Shown here: piece by piece, positions 19,045 through 27,280 of the stretch
Layout: each line of letters starts with the position of its first letter
Numbering within the stretch: the stretch's first letter is position 1
Program-made: the position numbers and the translations under genes
Notes under the pieces: generated by a model
Database searches by the model: none
What the model was told of the DNA's origin: nothing
Seen by the model: the letters and a program-made list of their open reading frames with translations, nothing else
Assembly: GCA_021790675.1 (NCBI GenBank)
Contig: JAJYGN010000029.1
Coordinates: forward strand, 1-45,789
Length of the DNA stretch: 45,789 bases
Direction: 5' to 3'
Origin: Actinomycetes bacterium
GTDB taxonomy: Bacteria; Actinomycetota; Acidimicrobiia; Acidimicrobiales; RAAP-2

Positions 19045-19902
19045 GTGCGCGTCGACGCGCTGCTGCGCGAGGGGATCACCCGCTCCTTCGAGTTCTTCCC
19101 GCCCAAGTCCGACGAGGAGGCCGCGGTCTTGTCCGCGACCCTCGCCGACCTCGAGCAGCTGCGGCCCTCGTTCGTCTCGGTGACCTATCGCGGCGGGCGC
19201 GAGTCGCGTCAGCGCACCTACGACCTCGTGACGCGCATCAAGCGCGAAGGCCATCTCACTGCGATGGCCCATCTCATCTGCGTCGGGCACTCGCGTGCCG
19301 AGATGACCGAGATTCTCGAGCACTACCGCGACGCCGGAGTCGAGAACCTCATGGCCCTGGGCGGCGACCCGCTCGAGGGCGAGGACCTCGCGCGCGAGCT
19401 CGACCACGCCAGCGATCTTGTCGAACTGGCGCGGCGCGTCGGGGACTTCTCGATCGGTGTCGCCGCCCACCCCGACGGACATCCGCGCTCGCGCGACCTG
19501 GCGAGTGATCGGCGATACCTCGCCGCCAAGCTCGCCGCGGCCGATTTCGCGCTGACCCAGTTCTTCTTCGAGCTCTCCCAGTGGACCCGTCTGGTCGAGG
19601 AAGTCGGCGCACTCGGGGTCGTGAAGCCGATCCTGCCCGGGATCATGCCGGTGACGACGATCTCGGGGATGTCGCGCATGGCCGACATGGGCGCGAAGGT
19701 GCCCGAGGCCCTCGCGCGTCGCCTCGAGCGCGCTCACGAGCGCGGCGGACCCGGCGCGGTGCGCGCCGAAGGCATTGCCGCGGCGCGCGAACTCTGCGAG
19801 GCCCTGCTCGAGGCTGGCGCGCCGGGACTTCACTTCTACACGCTCAATCGATCGACCGCGACGCGTGAAATTCACGAGGCGCTCTTCTCGGCGAGGACGT
19901 GA
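19045..19902 (+). CDS. metF: 5,10-methylenetetrahydrofolate reductase
   Basis: A 285-residue TIM-barrel flavoprotein reducing methylene-THF to 5-methyl-THF for methionine synthesis. It starts with the family signature SFEFFPPKSDEEA, then SVTYRGGRESR, HLICVGHSRAEM and NLMALGGDPLEGE, and has GVAAHPDGHP, TQFFFEL and PGIMPVTT in the barrel. A GTG start at 19045 is chosen because homology begins there; the frame is open upstream inside the cupin gene, but that part is out of family. It is the last full gene before the icd remnant; a TAGGAT box at 19936 suggests a new transcript begins after it. Confidence 0.95.
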   Translation: MRVDALLREGITRSFEFFPPKSDEEAAVLSATLADLEQLRPSFVSVTYRGGRESRQRTYDLVTRIKREGHLTAMAHLICVGHSRAEMTEILEHYRDAGVENLMALGGDPLEGEDLARELDHASDLVELARRVGDFSIGVAAHPDGHPRSRDLASDRRYLAAKLAAADFALTQFFFELSQWTRLVEEVGALGVVKPILPGIMPVTTISGMSRMADMGAKVPEALARRLERAHERGGPGAVRAEGIAAARELCEALLEAGAPGLHFYTLNRSTATREIHEALFSART

Positions 19903-19935
19903 CTTTGGCCCTCGAAGGCCCCCTGGCGAGCGACC

Positions 19936-19941
19936 TAGGAT
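19936..19941 (+). promoter_or_regulatory. -10-like box before the icd remnant
   Basis: TAGGAT, 6 bases before the ATG at 19948. It was probably the icd promoter and may now drive mdh, whose start is 149 bases downstream. Confidence 0.5.
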
Positions 19942-19947
19942 GAGGCC

Positions 19948-20079
19948 ATGGCTGACGGAATCAGACTGAACGCCGCGGGCGTCCTCAACGTATCTGATAA
20001 TCCGATCACCCCCTTCATCGAAGGCGCCACCGGGGTCACGTGCTCGGAGTTCGGCTCGGCCATCGTCGAGCGCCTCTAG
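19948..20079 (+). pseudogene. icd: Isocitrate dehydrogenase remnant: N- and C-terminal ends joined in frame (43 codons)
   Basis: A short ORF with its own ATG and TAG. Residues 6-26 ([19 protein letters not shown], then IEG) match the start of NADP-isocitrate dehydrogenase; E. coli Icd has ITLQNGKLNVPENPIIPY followed by IEGDGIG. Residues 26-43 ([18 protein letters not shown]) match the extreme C-terminus, E. coli DGAKLLKCSEFGDAIIENM. About 360 residues (1.1 kb), with all catalytic residues, are missing between them, and the frame is kept. The join falls at an EG shared by both ends. The position just before mdh is natural for icd. TAGGAT lies 6 bases before the ATG. It is either a real deletion in the genome, an assembly collapse, or, least likely, a retained microprotein. 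It cannot have Icd activity. Confidence 0.85.
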
Positions 20080-20096
20080 ACAATCAAAGGAGATTT

Positions 20097-21086
20097 ATGA
20101 AGCCCCCCGTTAAAGTGACCGTGACCGGTGCCGCCGGTCAGATCGGCTACCAGCTGCTCTTTCGCATCGCCTCAGGCCAGATGCTCGGCGCGGACACGCC
20201 GGTCGAACTGCGCCTGCTCGAGATCGAGCCGGCGATGAAGGCCCTCGCGGGCGTCGTGATGGAGCTCGACGACTGTGCGTTTCCGCTGCTGACCAACGTC
20301 GTGGCCACGAGCGACCTCGCCACGGCCTTCGACGGTGTCAACTGGGCGCTGCTCGTGGGCTCGATCCCGCGCAAGGCCGGCATGGAGCGCAGCGACCTCT
20401 TGAACGTGAACGGCGGGATCTTCAAGCCCCAGGGCCGGGCGATCGCAGAGAACGCGGCCGATGACGTGCGCGTGCTCGTGGTGGGCAACCCCTGCAACAC
20501 GAACTGTCTGATCGCTCGCTCCAACGCGCCCGAGGTGCCCGCGGACCGCTGGTTCGCGATGACCCGCCTCGACCAGAACCGTGCCGAGACCCAGATCGCC
20601 AAGCGCGTGGGCACGGGCGTGGGCGGCGTGAAGAACCTCGCGATCTGGGGCAATCACTCTTCGACGCAGTTCCCGGACTTCACCAATGCGACGGTCGACG
20701 GCGTCGACGTCGTCACGGCGGTGAATGACCGGGCCTGGCTCGAAGGAGATTTCCTCAGCACGGTCCAAAAGCGCGGCGCCGCCATCATTGAGGCTCGCGG
20801 GGCCTCCTCGGCGGCTTCGGCGGCCAACGCCGCCATTGACACGGTGGCCTCGCTGATCACGCCCACTTTGGCAGACGACTGCGTCTCGGTGGCGGTGACG
20901 AGCCGCGGCGAGTACGGGGTCCCCGAAGGGCTGACCTTCGGATTCCCGATCACGGTCGACGCGAACGGCGCCTGGAGCGTGAAGGAGGGCTTCGTCCACG
21001 ACGAGTTCGCCCGCGCCAAGGTCGCCGCCACCACCGACGAGCTCGTGGGCGAGCGCGAGGACGTGACGAAGCTCGGCCTGATTTAG
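20097..21086 (+). CDS. mdh: Malate dehydrogenase (NAD, cytosolic-type group)
   Basis: A 329-residue enzyme oxidising malate to oxaloacetate. It has the NAD loop [19 protein letters not shown], the substrate arginine loop [38 protein letters not shown] and the catalytic histidine in [11 protein letters not shown]. It is of the type seen in actinobacteria and Thermus rather than the E. coli type. The ATG at 20097 is fixed by a strong AAAGGAG ending 5 bases before it; the frame is open to 20040 but that part overlaps the icd remnant. The remnant's stop lies only 17 bases upstream. The 3' end overlaps the convergent methyltransferase by 4 bases. Confidence 0.97.
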   Translation: MKPPVKVTVTGAAGQIGYQLLFRIASGQMLGADTPVELRLLEIEPAMKALAGVVMELDDCAFPLLTNVVATSDLATAFDGVNWALLVGSIPRKAGMERSDLLNVNGGIFKPQGRAIAENAADDVRVLVVGNPCNTNCLIARSNAPEVPADRWFAMTRLDQNRAETQIAKRVGTGVGGVKNLAIWGNHSSTQFPDFTNATVDGVDVVTAVNDRAWLEGDFLSTVQKRGAAIIEARGASSAASAANAAIDTVASLITPTLADDCVSVAVTSRGEYGVPEGLTFGFPITVDANGAWSVKEGFVHDEFARAKVAATTDELVGEREDVTKLGLI

Positions 21087-21883
21087 GCCCAGCGCGCCGT
21101 CAGCGTGAAGGAGAGCGGCAGTTGCGGCGCGCCCTCGGACGCGCGAAAGATACCGCTCGGCCCTTCGACGAGACCCTCGAATGCCTGGTAGCGCGTCCAG
21201 GGGTGTTCGGCGAGGTGGGTCACCATCAGCGATCGCTCCGCCAGCGCGGTGACGATCTCACCCAGCGAATGGTTCCACTCGTAGTTCACCGAGTGTGCCA
21301 GGGCGCCGCCGTCGGTGTAGCTCGACGCGCTTTCGACGACGACCGGCTCCGACTCTTCGAAGTAGGGATAGGTGAACGTCGCGCCGTCGTCGTCGAGGCT
21401 GAAGGCGAGGGGATGGACGTCGTGCACGAGAAGCGTGCCGTCGGGGCCGAGCAGGGCCGCGACCACGTCGGCCCAGTCGGCGATGCGCGCGAGCCAGCAC
21501 AGCGAGCCCAGGCTCACGTAGACGACGTCGAAGCGCTCGGCGAGCGCGGCGGGTGCGTCGTCGAGGTTGCAAAGCACGAAGCGTGAGCGGCTCGTCAATC
21601 CGGCGCGCGCCGCGAGTCTGCCGGCCGCGGCGATCGCTGCGTCGGAGAAGTCGACGCCGGTCACGATCGCGCCCGCGCGCGCCCAGCGCAGCGTGTCCAT
21701 CCCGAAGTGGCACTGCAGGTGTACGAGGCGCCGGTTGGTGACGTCGCCGAGCAGGGCGGCCTCGCCGGCGTCGGGGCCATCGTCACTGTTGAGCCAGCGC
21801 TCGACGCCGTAGAAGTCGGAATTCAGATGGACGGCCACGCGGTCGTTCCAGTTGGCGCGATTTGCCTCAAGCCAGGACGTCAT
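21083..21883 (-). CDS. Class I SAM-dependent methyltransferase
   Basis: A 266-residue protein with a Rossmann methyltransferase core: motif I region [20 protein letters not shown], acidic loop [14 protein letters not shown] (written from [13 protein letters not shown]), then [17 protein letters not shown] and a post-core region [15 protein letters not shown]. The N-terminus [18 protein letters not shown] is shared with a family of uncharacterised bacterial methyltransferases, sometimes near ubiquinone or antibiotic genes, so the substrate is unknown. The start is supported by TAGTCT at 21890-21895, six bases before the ATG, with no ribosome site (leaderless pattern). The gene is divergent from the GGDEF-EAL gene at 22086. 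Confidence 0.85.
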   Translation of the reverse strand: MTSWLEANRANWNDRVAVHLNSDFYGVERWLNSDDGPDAGEAALLGDVTNRRLVHLQCHFGMDTLRWARAGAIVTGVDFSDAAIAAAGRLAARAGLTSRSRFVLCNLDDAPAALAERFDVVYVSLGSLCWLARIADWADVVAALLGPDGTLLVHDVHPLAFSLDDDGATFTYPYFEESEPVVVESASSYTDGGALAHSVNYEWNHSLGEIVTALAERSLMVTHLAEHPWTRYQAFEGLVEGPSGIFRASEGAPQLPLSFTLTARWA

Positions 21884-21889
21884 CGGATC

Positions 21890-21895
21890 AGACTA
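21890..21895 (-). promoter_or_regulatory. -10-like box of the methyltransferase gene
   Basis: TAGTCT on the minus strand, 6 bases before the ATG at 21883, no ribosome site. Confidence 0.5.
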
Positions 21896-21993
21896 GTGAT
21901 GACCCTGAACGCATACGCGACACAAATCTCACACAACACATACGAAAATCGCCTCATGACACGGGCGAATGAGCTACTACGAAGCAAGTTTTC

Positions 21994-22023
21994 TTGACCT
22001 CTGGCGAGGAAGAAAATTACATT
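21994..22023 (+). promoter_or_regulatory. Promoter of GGDEF-EAL copy B
   Basis: TTGACC (21994-21999) and TACATT (22018-22023) with an 18-base spacer. An inverted repeat AACGT-TG-ACGTT (22028-22039) lies at the expected transcription start and could be an operator. The surrounding DNA (21900-22030) is clearly AT-richer than the rest of the window. Confidence 0.55.
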
Positions 22024-22085
22024 TGTGAACGTTGACGTTTCGCCACCTCTGGGTTCGGGCGACGTCTGATGGGGGCGATACCAAC

Positions 22086-24608
22086 GTGAAGTCCGCAATG
22101 AACCGTGGTGCACTCCGGCAGCCGTCGGCGCTGGCCGCCCGTCGAAAGCGGCTGCTGAAGCATCGCGCGTGGTGGCGACTGAGTCTCTTTGAGTTGGGTG
22201 TCCTCGTGCTGCGCGTGGGCGCGCAGTTCACCGGTGTGCCGCATCACATCGACGCGCTCGTCGTGGTGGCTAACGTGGCACTCTTTGCGCCGGTCCTCTA
22301 CGGCGCGCGCCACCTCGGTCTGCGTGGATCGCTGGCCGCGGTGCTCGGCGATGCCGCCGTACTGATCCCTGTCGAAGTGCTGCACCCGAGCCAGTCCTGG
22401 CAGGTCTGGGGTGGTGGTGGGGCAATCGCGTTGGCGGCGCTGGTGGGAGTTTTCGCGGGTCTGCGCCAGGAGCGTGAGAACCGCCACCGCGCGATGTTCG
22501 CCGAGATCGAGGCCGCGCGCCTCGTGGGCGAGTTCGAGGGTCAGCCTCTCTCGTGGCGGGGGCTCTTTGAGGCGCTGTCCTTCGGCGTGGCTCTCCTCGA
22601 CGAGGACGGCGTGGTTCGCTTCGTCAACGAGCCACTCCTCGCCGCCGCGGCGCGACCGCGCCGCGAGGTGGTGGGGAGACCTTTTGTCTCGTTCGTCGAA
22701 GGCGTCGAGATCGTGACGGGTGCGGGCGTTGTCGACGGCGTGATTCGCCAAGGTTTTGAGGCGGTGGCGGTCGACGTCGAGTTCGCGCCGCTGCACGTGG
22801 CCGGACACGCCTGGACGATCGCGATCGTCCACGACGCCCGCGAGCGCCTCGCCGTCGAGCGGGCCAAGGTCGAGGCCGAGCTTCACGCCCTCAACGCCGA
22901 GGCCGAAGCGGATCTCGAACGGGTGCGCGGCGAACGGCGCTTTCGCCAGGCCTTCGAGTACAACACGTCGGGTATGGCGATCGCCGACGGCGACGGCACC
23001 CTCCTGGACGTGAACCGCACCTACTGCGAGATGCTCGGTGTCGACGCCAGTGAGCTCGTGGGCCACCACGTCAATGAGTTCACCCTTCCCGAGGATCGCA
23101 ACCTCACGACCGAGATGATTCGCGACATGGTGAGTGGGGACCGCCGCGCCGCTCGCTACGTCAAGCGCTACGTGCACCGTGACGGCCACGTGATCGTCGG
23201 CGAGATTTCGGTGGGGGTGGTGCGCCACGACAACGGCGAGGTCGAGGGGATCGTGGCGTCGGTCAAGGACATCACCGATGAGCGCGCTCTCGTCGCCCAG
23301 CTCTCGCACCAAGCGCTGCATGATCCGCTCACCGGTCTGGCCAATCGGGCGCTCTTCCAGGATCGTCTGGAGCGCGCCGTCGAGGCTCGCGCGCGAACCG
23401 GGGCGGCCAACGCCCTCTTCCTGATTGACCTGGATGACTTCAAGGGAGTGAACGACTCACTGGGACACCAGGTCGGCGACGAGCTGCTCATCGAGATCTC
23501 GCACCGCCTGGAGATGGTCACGCGCGCGTCGGACACCCTGTGCCGTTTCGGCGGCGACGAGTTCCTCTACCTCGCCGAAGGGCTCTCCGGAGGCGTCGAC
23601 GAGGTCGCCCAACGACTGCTGTCAGTCTTCGATGAGCCGTTCCTCGCCGCGACGATCTCCCTCGAGCAGCGCGCGAGTCTCGGGGTCGTGGTGGACGAAG
23701 GCGACGCGCTCGACGCCAACGAACTGATGCGCGACGTGGACACCGCGATGTACGAGGCCAAACGGCGCGGGACGCACGAGTACGTGATCTTCTCTAGCGC
23801 GATGAAGGACCAGGTTTCGGAACGCTACCAGCTCCAGCATGACTTGCGCCGGGCGCTGGCGCTCAACGAGATCTCGATGGTCTATCAGCCTTTGGTAAAT
23901 CTCGTCACCGACGAAGTGGTGGGTTTCGAGGCGCTGATGCGCTGGCAACACCCCAAGTTCGGTGCCGTGTCGCCCGAGGTCTTCATCGCGCTGGCTGAGC
24001 AGAGCGATCTCATCATCGAGCTCGGCGAGTACGCGCTCCAGCGCGCGTGCGAAACGGCCGCGACATGGCCGCCCAACTCGCGCGGGTACTTCCCGCACGT
24101 CTCGGTTAACCTCTCGACGCGCCAGTTCCACGACCCTCACCTGGCCGAGACGATCGAACGTGCGCTCGTCACCAGCGGGCTCGTCTCGAAGCGGCTGGTG
24201 CTGGAGATCACCGAGAGCGCGACCCTGACCGACGTAGCCGGCGCGACGAGCCTCGTCGAGAACCTGGATCGCCTCGGCGTCGTCATCGCCCTCGACGACT
24301 TTGGCACTGGGTACTCCTCGCTGTCGTACCTCGCACTCTTGAAGCCCCTCATCATCAAGATCGACCGGTCCTTCGTCGAGCCGATCCGCTCGCCTCTCGA
24401 CACCAGCTCGCTGCTCGAGTCGATAATCCTCTTCGGCCACCAGCTCGAGCTCTCCATGGTCGCCGAGGGGATTGAGACCCCGGAGCAGCTCGAGTATCTG
24501 CGTCACGTGGGCTGTGACTTCGGCCAGGGATTCCTCTATTCCGAGCCACTAAGTGACGAGGCGGTGATCGACTTGCTGGTAGCGGACGCGACCGCGAACC
24601 TCGTGTAG
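22086..24608 (+). CDS. Membrane PAS-GGDEF-EAL cyclic-di-GMP turnover protein (copy B)
   Basis: About 840 residues. The N-terminus (~30-125) holds three or so hydrophobic segments, including VVVANVALFAPVLYGAR and AIALAALVGVFAGL, so the protein is membrane-tethered. A degenerate PAS (~150-255), a coiled-coil-like linker rich in Glu and Ala, and a second PAS (~285-400) follow. GGDEF is intact (LCRFGGDEFLYLA) with an I-site RASD. EAL is intact (FEALMRW, VLEITES, DDFGTGYSS, KIDRSFV, AEGIET). The start is uncertain: GTG 22086 with GGGGG upstream is used; ATG 22098 and TTG 22032 are in frame. A promoter with TTGACC and TACATT lies at 21994-22023. It shares the second PAS, linker and catalytic domains with the gene at 7896-10043. 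Confidence 0.92.
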   Translation: MKSAMNRGALRQPSALAARRKRLLKHRAWWRLSLFELGVLVLRVGAQFTGVPHHIDALVVVANVALFAPVLYGARHLGLRGSLAAVLGDAAVLIPVEVLHPSQSWQVWGGGGAIALAALVGVFAGLRQERENRHRAMFAEIEAARLVGEFEGQPLSWRGLFEALSFGVALLDEDGVVRFVNEPLLAAAARPRREVVGRPFVSFVEGVEIVTGAGVVDGVIRQGFEAVAVDVEFAPLHVAGHAWTIAIVHDARERLAVERAKVEAELHALNAEAEADLERVRGERRFRQAFEYNTSGMAIADGDGTLLDVNRTYCEMLGVDASELVGHHVNEFTLPEDRNLTTEMIRDMVSGDRRAARYVKRYVHRDGHVIVGEISVGVVRHDNGEVEGIVASVKDITDERALVAQLSHQALHDPLTGLANRALFQDRLERAVEARARTGAANALFLIDLDDFKGVNDSLGHQVGDELLIEISHRLEMVTRASDTLCRFGGDEFLYLAEGLSGGVDEVAQRLLSVFDEPFLAATISLEQRASLGVVVDEGDALDANELMRDVDTAMYEAKRRGTHEYVIFSSAMKDQVSERYQLQHDLRRALALNEISMVYQPLVNLVTDEVVGFEALMRWQHPKFGAVSPEVFIALAEQSDLIIELGEYALQRACETAATWPPNSRGYFPHVSVNLSTRQFHDPHLAETIERALVTSGLVSKRLVLEITESATLTDVAGATSLVENLDRLGVVIALDDFGTGYSSLSYLALLKPLIIKIDRSFVEPIRSPLDTSSLLESIILFGHQLELSMVAEGIETPEQLEYLRHVGCDFGQGFLYSEPLSDEAVIDLLVADATANLV

Positions 24609-24727
24609 TTCCCCGGCCCTCGGAAGCTCCGCTCGGCGCCTGCGTTGGAGCATGGGGCATCGAACACTCGATTCGCGAACGGGTGACGTCCGTAATAGGT
24701 TCGAGGTTGCCCCCGAAAGGAGCCGAC

Positions 24728-26170
24728 ATGGTCGTCAGTGTCGTCGTTCTCCTCGTTCTCGTCGCACTGATCGTGACCGCAGTGTCGCGTCGTCGAAGCG
24801 TCGAGGTGTCGCCGCCCGCGACTTCGCCTCCCGGGCCGGACGAGCCTCTTCGAGCGCCGTCGCCGCGTCTCGCGCGCGATCTGGTCGAACGGCTGGCGCG
24901 CTGGAGTGAACGGGGGCTCCTCAGCGCCGAGCAGGTGCGCGCGATCACCGAGTTCGAGCTCGCGAGCGTGTCCGCGCCGGCGCGGCGCTCTCGACGCGTG
25001 CCAGCGGTCGCCGAGGCGGTCGGCTACATTGGCGCGACCCTCGCCGTGGTGGGGGTCGCACTGATCATCGTGCGCTACTGGCCGCAGCTGGCCACGCCCG
25101 CGCGCCTCGGGCTCAGCGGCGCCCTGAGCGTTCTCCTGGGCGCGGGCGGCGCGCTGGTGCACGAGGCGAAGGACGCCGCCTACGCACGACTGCGGGCGTT
25201 CCTGTGGCTGGCCTCGACCGCGTCGGCCGCGCTCTTCGCGGTGGTGGCCGCGCGCGCCAGCGCGGGTGGTGAACGCGTCGAAGTCGCCGTGCTGGTCGCC
25301 GGGCTCGTCGTGGCGGCTCTCAGCGCGCTGATGTGGCGCGGGCGCACACGGCCGATCCAGGAGATGACCACGCTGGGCGGTGGCGTCGTCGCGCTATCGG
25401 CGGCGGTGCGCCTCGTCGCGAACCCAGGGTGGATGGGTTTTGCGGCCTGGGCCTGCGGGGCCGGATTGATCGCGATCGCCCTGATGCGCAAGATCCGCAC
25501 GCCCTACGTCGCTGACCTGGTGGGGGCGGCCGCGGTGGTGGTGGGCAGCGTTCTCCTGATCAACTTCGCCTCCGCCGGCGGTCCGTTGCTCGCCGCGGCC
25601 AGCGCGATCGGGCTGTTCGCCCTCGCCGCCGAGGCGAGCATCGCCCGTGACGAGATCGAGGTGCGCTTCTTCGCTCTCATGGGGGCTCTGACGTTGGTCA
25701 TGACCTGGCCGACGGTGATCGTGCACTACGCCCACGGTGCCGGACTGCTGACCGGCGCCGTCGTGTGGCTGGTCGGCGCCGGTGCGATTCTCGCCGCCAT
25801 GCGCCTGCCAGTGCGTGCCCCCCTGCTCGTCGAGTGGGGAGGGGGACTTGCCCTGCTCGGTGGCGCGGCGATCACCGCGGCCCAGTTCGCCTCGCTGGCG
25901 CCCTTCCTGGGGTTGGTGAGCGCGTTGGGACTGCTCTATCTCGGCACGCGCCCGGGAGAGGTGATGCTCTCCTTCGTGGGCTCGGTGGGCCTGCTCGTCA
26001 ACGTTCCGTGGTTGATCGTGCGCATCTTCCCCGGCCAGGTGCGCGCCCCCCTCGTGATCCTGATCGCCGGCGCTCTCTTCGTCGGGCTCGCGGTCGTTCT
26101 GTCACGCGAGCGTGGGCGACTCCACGACGCGATGCGTCGTCCCCGCCGGGTGCATCGATTCAGGCACTAG
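24728..26170 (+). CDS. Polytopic membrane protein, DUF2157-like
   Basis: A 480-residue protein with a first membrane helix at ~4-20 and a Pro/Arg-rich cytoplasmic stretch. The segment DLVERLARWSERGLLSAEQV resembles the opening of DUF2157 proteins, and GYIGATLAVVGVALIIVRYW is the first helix of the core. About a dozen more hydrophobic segments follow, rich in Ala, Gly, Val and Leu. No catalytic motif is visible and the function is unknown. The start at 24728 is set by AAAGGAG upstream; an in-frame start at 24683 lacks this. The tail is basic (RPRRVHRFRH). It stands alone, and its end overlaps the convergent phosphorylase by 11 bases. Confidence 0.75.
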   Translation: MVVSVVVLLVLVALIVTAVSRRRSVEVSPPATSPPGPDEPLRAPSPRLARDLVERLARWSERGLLSAEQVRAITEFELASVSAPARRSRRVPAVAEAVGYIGATLAVVGVALIIVRYWPQLATPARLGLSGALSVLLGAGGALVHEAKDAAYARLRAFLWLASTASAALFAVVAARASAGGERVEVAVLVAGLVVAALSALMWRGRTRPIQEMTTLGGGVVALSAAVRLVANPGWMGFAAWACGAGLIAIALMRKIRTPYVADLVGAAAVVVGSVLLINFASAGGPLLAAASAIGLFALAAEASIARDEIEVRFFALMGALTLVMTWPTVIVHYAHGAGLLTGAVVWLVGAGAILAAMRLPVRAPLLVEWGGGLALLGGAAITAAQFASLAPFLGLVSALGLLYLGTRPGEVMLSFVGSVGLLVNVPWLIVRIFPGQVRAPLVILIAGALFVGLAVVLSRERGRLHDAMRRPRRVHRFRH

Positions 26171-26930
26171 CGAGCGCGTTCGCCGTGGCGACCGCCGCGC
26201 GAAAGAGCTGCTCGCGGGTGTCGCCGGCGTGCACCCAGTGTCGCGAGTCCCACGTCTCGCCGGCCAGTGAGTCGCCGGCGTAGAGGAGTTGGGCGAAGCG
26301 CACCGAGCGATACCGTGCGACCGCGAGGAACGCCGCGGACTCCATGTCGACCATGAGACAGTCCTCGGCCACGCGCCGCGCGACGCGGCTGCGGGTCTCG
26401 CGCAAGAAGCCGTCAGTCGTCCAGGTGCGCCCCACCAGATAGTCGATCCCGGCCGCGCGCAAGTGCTCCTCGGCCACGCGAACCCCGAGCGGGTCGGCGT
26501 CGATGGTGCGACTCGGCGCGGCGTAGTGAAAGCTCGTCCCCTCGTCGCGTAGGGCCGAGCCCACGATCATCACGTGTCCGAGCACGAGGCCCTCGACCAG
26601 CGCGCCGGCCCCCCCGCAGGCTACGAGCGTGCGCGCACCCAGGCCGATCATCTCCTCGGCGAAGCCCGCGGCCAAGGGAGCGCCCACGCCCGGGTGCACC
26701 ACCGAGACCGGTCCGGCGTCCGTGGTCATCTCGTAGACCGGGTTGATTCCCATCTCGCTGCGCAGTCGGTAGCGTTCGACGAGCTCGCCCGAGGCGGCCA
26801 GACGCTCGAGCACGTCGGAGAAGAAGCACAGCACCGCTACCGGCGAGAGCCCGACGTTGCGCCGGTGCAGCATCGCGGCCTCGATGACGCCCGGCTCCTC
26901 GAGGTCGTTCTCAAAGAGCGGCAGGTCCAT
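26160..26930 (-). CDS. Nucleoside phosphorylase (PNP/UDP family), uridine phosphorylase-like
   Basis: A 256-residue member of the phosphorylase superfamily that splits a nucleoside with phosphate. The phosphate-binding parts are VSVVHPGVGAPLAAGFAEEM and LVACGGAGALVEG; VIVGSALRDEGTSFHY is the base/ribose region, and VDMESAAFLAVARYR holds the ribose-binding ME pair. Which base is used is not clear. The start ATG at 26930 overlaps the SCP2 stop (TGATG), so it is coupled to the sdh operon. Open frame further upstream on this strand is only the shadow of the SCP2 gene. Sitting last in a succinate dehydrogenase operon is unusual for this family. Confidence 0.85.
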   Translation of the reverse strand: MDLPLFENDLEEPGVIEAAMLHRRNVGLSPVAVLCFFSDVLERLAASGELVERYRLRSEMGINPVYEMTTDAGPVSVVHPGVGAPLAAGFAEEMIGLGARTLVACGGAGALVEGLVLGHVMIVGSALRDEGTSFHYAAPSRTIDADPLGVRVAEEHLRAAGIDYLVGRTWTTDGFLRETRSRVARRVAEDCLMVDMESAAFLAVARYRSVRFAQLLYAGDSLAGETWDSRHWVHAGDTREQLFRAAVATANALASA

Positions 26931-27280
26931 CAGCGTGCCCCCAGGCCGAGCAGCCACTCGAGCAGGGACTGGAACACGTCGACGTCGCCGCGAACCTTCA
27001 CGCGGCCCTCGCGCAGGGCGTCGGCACTGGTGAGGCGCCCCTCGGCGATCGCGCGCGCGTCGGCGTAGTCGATGCGCAACAGCGCGTCGGCGCCGAGGTG
27101 GTCGCCCAGGGCGACACCGCAGCCCGCGGGACCGACACTGAAGGTCATCGCGTGCGCCACACCGCTCGGCGCGCTGAGAAACTCGACCACCACTCGGCGC
27201 AGTTCGCCGTCGGGCGGCTCCACCGCGGCCAGGGCGGCGTTGAGATCGGAGAACCAGCCGGGGCTGAGGAAGTCGGGCAC
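26930..27280 (-). CDS. SCP2 sterol-binding-domain protein
   Basis: A 116-residue single-domain protein resembling the sterol carrier protein 2 fold: VVVEFLSAPSGVAHAMTFSV, then LLRIDYADARAIAEGRLTSA and a C-terminal GRVKVRGDVDVFQSLLEWL, which matches the GKLKVxGDxxxxxxL ending of SCP2 domains. Such proteins bind lipids or acyl-CoA; no enzyme activity is expected. The GTG start directly follows the sdhB stop (0-base gap) and the stop shares one base with the phosphorylase ATG. Its place in the sdh operon is conserved context only as far as I can infer. Confidence 0.8.
   Translation of the reverse strand: MPDFLSPGWFSDLNAALAAVEPPDGELRRVVVEFLSAPSGVAHAMTFSVGPAGCGVALGDHLGADALLRIDYADARAIAEGRLTSADALREGRVKVRGDVDVFQSLLEWLLGLGAR

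Noticed and set aside
22025..22072. Possible 14-codon leader peptide starting at GTG 22025
   Set aside because: It starts too close to the -10 box to be on the transcript and has no ribosome site.
21896..22085. Possible c-di-GMP (GEMM) riboswitch or tRNA in the AT-rich gap before GGDEF-EAL copy B
   Set aside because: I could not find the conserved GEMM core or a cloverleaf; only a promoter and a short inverted repeat are supported. A covariance-model search would settle it.
22017..23321. Open frame of 434 codons opposite GGDEF-EAL copy B
   Set aside because: Shadow of the PAS-coding region; no recognisable domain.
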